Position numbers and translations under genes: made by a program. Shown here piece after piece: positions 56,050 to 64,000 of a DNA stretch of 64,000 nucleotides. The notes under the pieces were generated by a model. It saw nothing but the letters and a program-made list of their open reading frames with translations, had not been told where the DNA came from and did not search any database. The stretch lies in assembly GCF_963576615.1 (NCBI RefSeq), contig NC_088714.1, forward strand, positions 38,974,572-39,038,571, read 5' to 3'. Each line of letters starts with the position of its first letter. Position 1 is the first letter of the stretch. The stretch comes from Watersipora subatra. Lineage: Eukaryota > Bryozoa > Gymnolaemata > Cheilostomatida > Watersiporidae.

Positions 56050-56320
56050 AATACCTTTACTATAATGAAAGACTTGTCTGTCTGTTTGTCTGTCTGTCTA
56101 AAGCCAGGGTTTGATGTTAACACAAAAAGAATGAGATAAAAATATTGGGATGAGTGGGATTCGAACTCACCACAATTCCCTTGGTAAACCAACACTAATA
56201 CCTACATGTATACTATTGAACCACCTCATGACGTTTCAGAATAATTGTGCAGCTAATTATTGTCTGCGTTTTAACACATGACTGACAATCATCCGACACA
56301 CTAGCCTCCCAGAGTACTAG
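56050..56320 (+). mobile_element. Helitron-like element ending CTAG, with tRNA-like segment
   Basis: It ends ...AGAGTACTAG, directly joined to the TC start of the next Helitron. The start is near AAAGACTTGTCTGTCTG at about 56067, but the exact 5' end is uncertain. The build (CTG-rich start, minus-strand tRNA-like centre, CTAG end) matches 42545-42976. Confidence 0.5.
56155..56235 (-). other. tRNA-like sequence (SINE head or tRNA pseudogene)
   Basis: On the minus strand TGGTTCAATAGTATACATG could be a D-arm and GTGAGTTCGAATCCCAC is a good B-box/T-arm. The 5' acceptor strand does not pair with TCATCCC, and the anticodon arm is unclear. I therefore read it as a tRNA-derived remnant, not a working tRNA. 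Confidence 0.45.
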
Positions 56321-56612
56321 TCTATATATATATTTCTCAAAATATATTTTATGTTTGTCTGCATTCCGGCTGTAGCTATTATTAGAATAGCCTAGCTGGG
56401 CAACAATGCTGACGCAATGTCATCGCCTACTGGCATTTAAAGCTTAGTAACTAGGTTAGTGAAATTTTCCATTGGCAATGTGCCGGCCACTTGGCAATGG
56501 CCTGCCACTTGCTGGAGAGTTGCCTGCCCGCAAGTGGTAAGCAAATATTATCACTTCTACTTGTTTATAAGCCGATTTTTAATACCAGGGCTACGCCGGG
56601 AGGCACAGCTAG
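56321..56612 (+). mobile_element. Helitron (292 bp)
   Basis: Starts TCTATATATATATTTCTCAA, ends CACAGCTAG at 56612. The hairpin CCAGGGCTACGCCGGG lies 12 bases upstream and is slightly decayed. Its 5' half resembles 42217-42350 and the inverse of 1560-1641. Confidence 0.78.
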
Positions 56613-57573
56613 TAACAATAATAATAAAAGACTATCTGATTTCATTATATTTAAAGTCAAAAAAGTTACCTTTCTACTTTGCTACATTCAAAATTGCTAC
56701 TTTCTTTTTTATGTTGACAGCTTTTCACTACTGAAAATACATTTCTTATAGCACAAGTGACTACAAGTAAAAGTATCTATATGAAAGAATGGGGAGCCTG
56801 ATGCAAACTACCAGTCATGTATGTGAACTTCCTTCTAGAACTAAGACTACATAGCCTTACAATAATAATCATGTTCGCTGATGATATGCGTGTTTTGTGG
56901 CAAATGGTATACACTATAACACAGCATAAAATCGAAAAATTAGGTTTCTCTCCTTAAAATCTTCTCAAAATTTTATTGTAAATTTTTTAGAGGCCAACAA
57001 GGTGGTCCATCACCCTTTTACAAGGTGTTCCATCACCCTTTTACGATGTACAATGAAACGTAAACCATTAAACGCCGAACACTCGCCAAATCAATGCAGT
57101 CAAGGAAGTTGGAAGGATAGAAAAAGTCTTTGAGTCACCACTTCTGGGGAAATTCCCTTCTTGAATATTCTATGTCAGCAGTCCCCATCAGAGTATTGGC
57201 CAATCAACTTGCAGCACCGGTCTTTTATTAGATTGCAAATCAACATTTGTTATCCCGGAGGTGAAGAAAAAGGGAGCAATTGTAGGAACCTGCCTACATA
57301 GACAGAATCAGCTCATTCAAGGTATGATATCTATGATTTATTGGAGAGTAATTGTAGAAATAGAGTCTATAGACTTATAAATTATGTAAATAAGACATTG
57401 TTATTGACTGCCTCCTCTAAATTCTTCAAACATCATTACTCTACACAGACCAGACTTTAACCTCTTCCACCACCTGATACATTCTATACATGATGAAACT
57501 GTTCAGAGCTCTTAGCATGTTATAAATGACTATGTGAAGGTTTGAGCAGTGTATTTCTCATTTTAGTGGTGAA

Positions 57574-58632
57574 ATGGCTAGCAGTGAAAACATCAATGAC
57601 TCTCTAAATCAAATGATAACCTGTCCAATCTGTTATGAGCAGACCTCTCAGCTAAAATCTCTGCCATGTCAGCATACTATATGTCTACTGTGCATCACTC
57701 AGCTCCCAGTGAGACAACACAAGTCTCACTGTCCAACATGCAACAAGGTACTTTAACATAATTATTAGTCACATGAGTGATTTGTACTTCATTAGCCAGA
57801 GCAACATATCTTATCATAGCATAAGATTTGTGTAAGACATGTCTTCCTTGTCTTATGCAGCCCTCAACCAAACACATTTGTGATGCCTGTTTTGGTTAGA
57901 CAAGACATGTTTTAAGGAATGTTTTTCCGTTTCAGTCTCCCTAGGATTCATAAGTTAATATTAAACATGTTTATTAAGACTCTCTGTGTGTGTGCTTGGC
58001 TTTTGAAATAGTCTGTCTTTATTATGGCCAACTACCTACATAGCCTACATATAACTTAATTACAAATATAGTCAAGAGTAGACAATCAACTTGAGTGTAT
58101 CAAAGCCTATGTTATTGCTTTGAATATCATTTATTGATTTGTAACATTAGAAACTTTTGGTTGATCAACAGATATTTCTGGAACCAAATGGAGGCTTTGA
58201 TCAGCTGCCGGACTGCCTGTTAGCAAAGCAGATCGCAGCATTGGTTCAGCAGAATAGTTCTGTGGGCACCAGCTCAGATGAGACACAAGGTAGCAGAGGA
58301 CAACTACTATCCTAGGCATTTGAACTATATTACCCGCGCTATTGCCATGCAATAGTTAGCATAATTACCTGTCATTTTGCAGTTGGAATACATGTATATA
58401 TTCAACATTTAACTAATAGATTCCAATCATATGACCCATACATATGCTATGCTCTTATAGAAGAAATGTTCATATTGTAGGTGAATATTAGAATTTTATG
58501 GACTCTAACAGGTTTGGGATTTTAAGCAATTTTTTTGGTACAGCATTCTTGCTCTGTGATTGAAAGAGATGTCTGTTTTCTGCAATTGGTCTGACTGGAA
58601 CACAAGTTCCCTCTCCCTTCCTCCCTCTCCAT

Positions 58633-58679
<47 letters not shown>

Positions 58680-61600
58680 CCTCCCTCTCTCTCCCTCTCC
58701 TTCTCTCTCTCTCCTCTCCCTCTCCTCTCTTTCTCTCTCTCCCTCTCCTCTCTCTCTCCTCTCTCTCTCTCCCTCTCTCTCTCTCCCTCTCTCTCTCTCT
58801 CTCCCTTTCTCTCCTTCTCCTCTCGCTTTCCTTCTCCCTCTCTTCTCCCCTTTTTTTCCTCTCTCTCCTCTCTCTCTCCCTCTCTCTCTCTTCCTCTCTC
58901 CTCTCTCTCCCTCTCCTCTCTCTCCCTCTCTCTCTCTCTCCTCTCTAACTGCACACCTTCTGTCCTTCAGCTGCATACTTGCCTACTTTAAAAGGCTGCT
59001 TTATTAACTCTACATATTGCAGATGAATCTAATAAGGAAGAGGTTGAAGAGAAAATAGAAGCAGAGCGATCAGAAAACTTGCGCAAGAAAAAAGAAAAAG
59101 GTATGCTTGTAGTTATAGAAAAAAAAGCATCAAGTCTATCATCGGTTGGATTTCATTAAGTACGAGAGTGACACAGACCAGTTCAGCTTGTGTCAGAGCA
59201 GAGAAAGTTTCAAATACCTTGGTACTAGCTCACTGATTGTTAACTGCTAGTCTGTGAGCATAATCGACCGCTAGAGATAGTGATGACTCATTCTCTAGCT
59301 CACTACCAGTCACCACTTTACACCTTTATTCCATAAGTCTGGACATCATATATATATATGACTTAGCATTGTGGTAGATCATTCTTTGTCTTTTTTCTAT
59401 GTGGTGATAGGCTTAAGACTGTCTGGGTTCTTTATGATTGAGTCTATTTATTGTAAGCATCTAAAGAGAGCAAAACTCAGCTGATAAAGAACTTGGAGGA
59501 GGCTCTAAACAGAGGCAAACAATGGCAGGCTAAAGCTACCGAGCAAGTACGTTCTCTGACGTGTTAGTAGACAGTGTCACATCCTCATCGTACTTACATG
59601 TAGTATGTGTTTTCTTATTATCATAATATAACATCAGATTATGGATATAAGGGCTTTATTTCCTATGTATGCAAGACTACTCAGGTATACATATAAGTAA
59701 GTACACACGAACTTTACTACAAATAGTGTGCATGAACAGAGAAGGTGTGGAATATGATCAATGATTCAGATACGTATCTGTGTAGTTCAAATAATGGGCT
59801 TCAATGTTTTTTTGTACGTGTATAACTTGGGTTTAGGAAAAGCTCTTGAAGGAAAGACAAGAGGGTATTCCAGAAACAAATAAGTCGGCTAAGGAGGCCA
59901 TCATCAAGTATCGAGATGAAGTCAAGCTCAAGTGTGAGAAGAAGGTAAGAGATAGCAACTTCCTAATAACATTTACTGGCACTACATGCAAACATTCAAG
60001 TTGAAAATGTTTGTTGTTAAATTGAATTGATGTGAATGAATAAGTGTATTTGGTGTAACCCAATAAGTCGTTATAAAATATGTGAAGTCATATAACATAG
60101 ACACAGACAGAAGAAAGCTGAGGATTTACCAAAGCCACTTACTAAAAACCAGCATTTGCAATTTTATATGTATATGGCTAGAATATGCTTTCAACAATGT
60201 AACATGACTGATGGGAGTAGGTTAGCTTTAGAAGAAGAATGCATGTCAATAGCTACCAGATGTGTAATTAAAGTGCTCAATTTCGGTAAAAATATATAGG
60301 CTGTAGATAAGTACTGCTTCAATTTTCAAAAATCTATATTCTTTATTGTTTAGTAGACTACAAAATACTCGTAACACATAGTATTTTGAGAAAGCTACGA
60401 ACATACTATCTGCTGTTAGCGGTTGATACGGTTAGTATACTACTTGTCAAATAGTGGGCTCCCTTTTATTCATCATTTGGTAAGACACAAGTATTTATAT
60501 TGGTTTGACAGCTGGAAGAGCTGACCAAAAGAGAAGCTGATGAGATTAGGACGATAGACAGCCAACTCAATACTCTAAAATCTCTCTCTGATAACATCGT
60601 TGCTGCCAACGAGTTTACTCCTGAACTTCTCTCCAAACTCTCTGATGAATCTTGCTCTGATGAATGCATTGCACAAGCACGCGAGCAGCTGGAACGTCTT
60701 GCAACATCTACCGATGCTCTGATGACCTGTAACTTTGGTAATTAGCACAGACATTGCTTTGACGGTTTGCTCTGGAATAAGCACATTCTATACTTACAAC
60801 TGAAACATTGTAAACTTTCAATAGACCGTGTTTAAAAGGTCGAATATCTAGAACATAATATTTTATATCCAGCTCTACTCAAACTTTACTAGAAAGATTG
60901 TAAAGTGGCTGTTTCTGCGTTTAGCTATAGCTGTCGAATCACATTTCTTACAACTTTCAAACTTTCGTTTTGTACAAAGAATAGCAATCAACTGAGTTGT
61001 CACATCATGCTGTAGAGGCACCTAAACGAGAAAAATCACTTGAGAGAGGAGATTGTGTTCGCATAACTTTCAACAAAGATGAATCTGTGCAGGATTTCAT
61101 TGACAGCAAAGTGAGCTTGTCAAGTATTGGCATCGTCACAGGATATGGCAACCTTCAAGGAAAGGTAAGTTCATGCTAGTAATATAACAGATACAGTAAG
61201 TTGAGAGGTTATTGGGAGAGTTTTTAAACATAGTTCTGCCATTGAATAACTTCTATTACAAACAACAACTAGTTTTAGAGGTTGCTAGTGACATGTACAC
61301 AGTATACTGGAGATTACTTGTTATATTTCTCAGGTGGTGCAGTATTCATGTATCAGCATCTACCTACTTGGTAGCAGCTCTACTGCTCACCTACCATCAG
61401 ATGAACAATAATAATAATACAACTCAGCTGTATGATGATTAACTTAATACTACTGGCCCACCTTCCCTGTCTGCCCCATCATCCTATCTGATATACCAAC
61501 TTTTCTACATAATAACATAGAAGAATTAATAGCACTCATATTTTACTGTGTACACGCTTATACGCTTGTGTAATTATACACTCATGTATATGCATGTGTT

Positions 61601-64000
61601 TTCTCAAACATGCATGTATATGAAGTTATATTGGCAAGTACATATATACCATGTGTCCCTGCATATATGCTTATCTTGCAAATAGGCTGATCCTAGACAA
61701 ACAGCCCTAAAATCAGGGAATTTGTAAGATTTCGCATATAACCAACCCTATAGATCAAAGCAACAGGTTGCGGATATGGAGTGGCTTTTGTAGGCTTAGT
61801 ACAAGATGTTTCTGATTGGCGAGTTATATAATCAGCCTATCATGTCTTTGTTTAATCGAAAGGAAACAACCATCTGTTTGCATTGAACGAATGGAAAACA
61901 TGTTTGCATCTCAGGCTGACCTTAGTTTCGCTTTGCAAAAACACATTTTCATAGCAAATTCTTTTTTTCGATGATCAGACGCATTACATCTATGTAGCTT
62001 TCACAAATCATAGATCAATGGACTTACGGTTATTATTTATTGGGCAATCGTATAGGAGTGACAGTGAGTGTTTGTTTTTAGCAGCAGTAATAATAATAAT
62101 GCTATAGGCTACAATAATAGTAGTAACTCATCTGTGTCAAAACAGACTTAACTTGTCAACCACGCTGTAGTATGAAGAGAACAAAAAGTGTCCAAACTCA
62201 TTTTACAACCCATTTGTGGTCTTTCTATTACAGAATATGTAAAATTTTACGCTAATTAATTTGTTCTGATGTTATGACAACTTATTGCGCCAATGTCAAA
62301 TACTTTGCTTTAGCGAATATTCAATTGCATAAGTAAAAAAATTTATTTGGTAGGGAAAAAGTTAATGATAGTGGTAACTATTCTTGGTATTTTCACTTTT
62401 ATTAATAAAGGTGAGTCAATAAGGGATCGGAGTTGCAGTTGTTGAAATTAAGTTAGCATAATGTCATTTTGTTTGCTTTCAATCAGAGTTGTACGTGAAT
62501 AACCTGAAACCCTTACATTGGTAAAAAAAGAGTTTGTGCTTTAGAATCGGTTTATATGCTAGGATATACGGTATGTATGCACATATGTGTAAATATGCTA
62601 CACTTCTCAGTATATCATACACAAACTTCAATGATTATGAATTTTTATATCTACTGTATTTGCTGTTCATCATTTTACAGAGCGTTGTGCTTTTTCCTGA
62701 GAAGGCAAACTATGTTGGATCTAATGTGGCAAAGGTGCAAGAGAAAGCTAAGATTCCATTTATGGGTGATCGTGTGCGCGTGAAGGGTTCTGTGAAAGAT
62801 CCACACTTTTCGTGGAGGGGAGTGCGTCCTTTAGATAGGTAAACCAACAACACGCTATCTTACCATTAAGCAAGTACACATCAGCAAATACATGGCTAGT
62901 GAATTCTATGCTGGTATACAATAAATGTATATAGCATATGAACAAGGCACTCCAAGACTTGTTCCTGATTGTTTTATGTGACTGAAGCACTCTGTAAAAA
63001 TCTATAGTAAACCTAAACAATCATTCTCTGAACCATTCTTGATTTGAAAAAATGTTTCTGATTTCATCTTATATCTATTTTGATGTACTATTTTTTATAG
63101 CCGTGGAATCTTCACTGATATAGAACCGAACCGTGACGCACCGGAGGATGATATGGTTGTCAGAGTAGATTTTCCAGAAGAACGGAAATGGAAAGGACTG
63201 TACTCAGAGATTGAGCGTGTTCCAGGATGCGGTTTTGAAGTGTGTAGCATGTAGTTGTGTCCTCTCCTTTCATAGTATTAGATGATTTGGTTATGCTTTG
63301 CCAGCTTTTACCTCCTGTTGCAAAATTGAATGATTTGAAAATGATACACTGATTACTATTACAGGTTGGCGACAAAGTGCAGATTAAAAGCTCTGTTCTG
63401 GAACCTTCTAGAGGTTGGGGTAATGTCACTGGAAGCTCAATCGGTAGAGTGCTCAAGATTGAGGGAGAAGAAGGGAAGGAGGAACTTACCATAGACTTTC
63501 CAGAATGCAGCAATTGGGTTGGCTTAGCAAAGGAGCTGGAAATCCCTGTCAAGCTTAAAAAAGGAGACGCCGTTCAGGTGAGTCTTATAATTTTACCAGC
63601 AGTTGTTGGAGAATTAGATAAATGACCGCTCAACAATTCCAGTAGCATTTGTCTTCACTTCATATAGATGTTAGGATCTTCAACACAATGAAGAAGCTGG
63701 TAGAACAGGTACTTATAGGTAAAATCACATACGGTACTTTTCAGACTATTAGCTGCTACTTTTTTCCGATGTTTTGAGCCATACGGCTTATTTAGAGGCT
63801 GCGGCTGTTCTGTGGTTTTTTCTTTCACCACTAAAGCGCATTTTTCAGAATCTCTGGTTAGTGCGTACCTATCAGTGAAAGAAAAAATGAAACAATGCCT
63901 AACTGTACTGTACCATTAGGCATTAAAATGCCTAACGGTACTGTTTCATTTTAACCGGCAAAGTTGTGTTAAAAAGCACAGTCCTGAGTTCTGTGGCCTA
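57574..64000 (+). CDS. Copy C: RING-finger protein with KEG / MIB-HERC2-like repeats, 3' end beyond window
   Basis: Exons seen: 57574-57747, 58172-58289, 59023-59100, 59458-59546, 59837-59944, 60512-60737, 61016-61164, 62681-62838, 63101-63239 and 63365-63577. All junctions are GT-AG with the same phases as copy B, giving 484 residues before exon 11, which is outside. The RING (C17 to C56) is complete. Differences from B are minor: V46-R47 for V46-K47, exon 3 one codon shorter, and an exon 2 donor 12 bases further downstream (CAAG|GTAGCA), adding four residues (GTGAG in B is GATGAG here). No stops are seen, so the copy is probably active. Its introns are mostly shorter than in B (intron 8 is 262 bp). 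Substrate and partner are unknown. Confidence 0.85.
58610..58945. repeat. (CT)n / CCCT-rich microsatellite in intron 2 of copy C
   Basis: About 330 bp of almost pure pyrimidine (CT, CCCT and TTCT units) lie on the plus strand, replacing a short segment at the equivalent place in copy B (near 38715-38770). Long Arg/Glu-rich and Ser/Leu-rich frames on both strands here are artefacts. Confidence 0.97.
61390..62600. other. Copy C-specific part of intron 7
   Basis: Copies B and C diverge after CTCTACTGCT and rejoin near TTCTCAGTATATCATACACA. The C-specific ~1.2 kb has no clear TIRs or coding. In B the matching place (41150-41480) holds a different ~330 bp that resembles the 3' part of the Helitron family. 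Confidence 0.45.
63730..64000. mobile_element. Second copy of the TACCGTACTTTTC TIR element, cut by the window end
   Basis: It starts TACGGTACTTTTCAGACTAT and follows the 41841-42216 element through GAGCCAT.CGGCTTAT, AAACAATGCCTAAC and GTTAAAAAGCAC. It lies in intron 10 of copy C, where copy B has none, so it is an independent insertion. Confidence 0.8.

Noticed and set aside
56155-56235. Functional tRNA gene
   Set aside because: The T-arm is good, but the acceptor stem does not pair and the anticodon arm is unclear.
58488-58991. Long Arg/Glu-rich and Ser/Leu-rich ORFs of about 140-160 codons
   Set aside because: They are translations of a (CT)n-rich microsatellite on both strands.

Overview
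The window is nuclear DNA of an animal, most likely an invertebrate. The genes are split by GT-AG introns, the base composition is AT-rich, and introns and spacers are packed with DNA transposons, Helitrons and minisatellites. I cannot name the species. A lophotrochozoan is my guess, from the type of RING gene and the density of Helitrons, but it is inference only.

Right half (about 27.5-64 kb): a tandem segmental duplication carrying three copies of one gene for a RING-finger protein, a probable E3 ubiquitin ligase. Copy B (37269-51332) is complete. I can build a 12-exon model with matching phases that encodes 593 residues: an N-terminal C3HC4 RING, a charged helical middle, and four KEG / MIB-HERC2-like repeats. 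Copy C (57574 to beyond the window) has the same exons 1-10. Copy A (30895-33560) keeps exons 1-3 only, has an in-frame TGA, and is a truncated pseudogene. Because A, B and C are so alike, they act as empty and filled sites for one another. This exposes a series of insertions in copy B: two head-to-tail Helitrons with a nested TIR element, a TTAA-flanked piggyBac-like element with a nested hAT element, a TA-flanked pogo/mariner-like element, a TTA-flanked Harbinger-like element with antisense exons, and three minisatellites in the last intron.

Middle (10-27 kb): a broken P-element/THAP-type transposase gene on the minus strand (14014-14908), a nested inverted-repeat element (15240-16193), and an intron-containing gene for a DDE integrase-core protein (18061-24460). 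The integrase gene can be rebuilt over ten exons, but it carries two nonsense codons and a phase break, and its introns hold a hAT element and a long-TIR element. A 670-bp inverted duplication lies at 26426-27095.

Left end (0-10 kb): a 25-bp minisatellite, then a 6.7-kb block bracketed by two diverged direct copies of a ~1-kb sequence. Inside are tandem ~156-bp units. Diverged units still share an amino-acid motif (EKW.KYS.MG..DK.C.I ... KLDEN), so the block looks like a decayed repetitive-protein gene family with three copies of a common 3' tail. I cannot match it to a known family. With the triple RING array it is the most novel part of the window.
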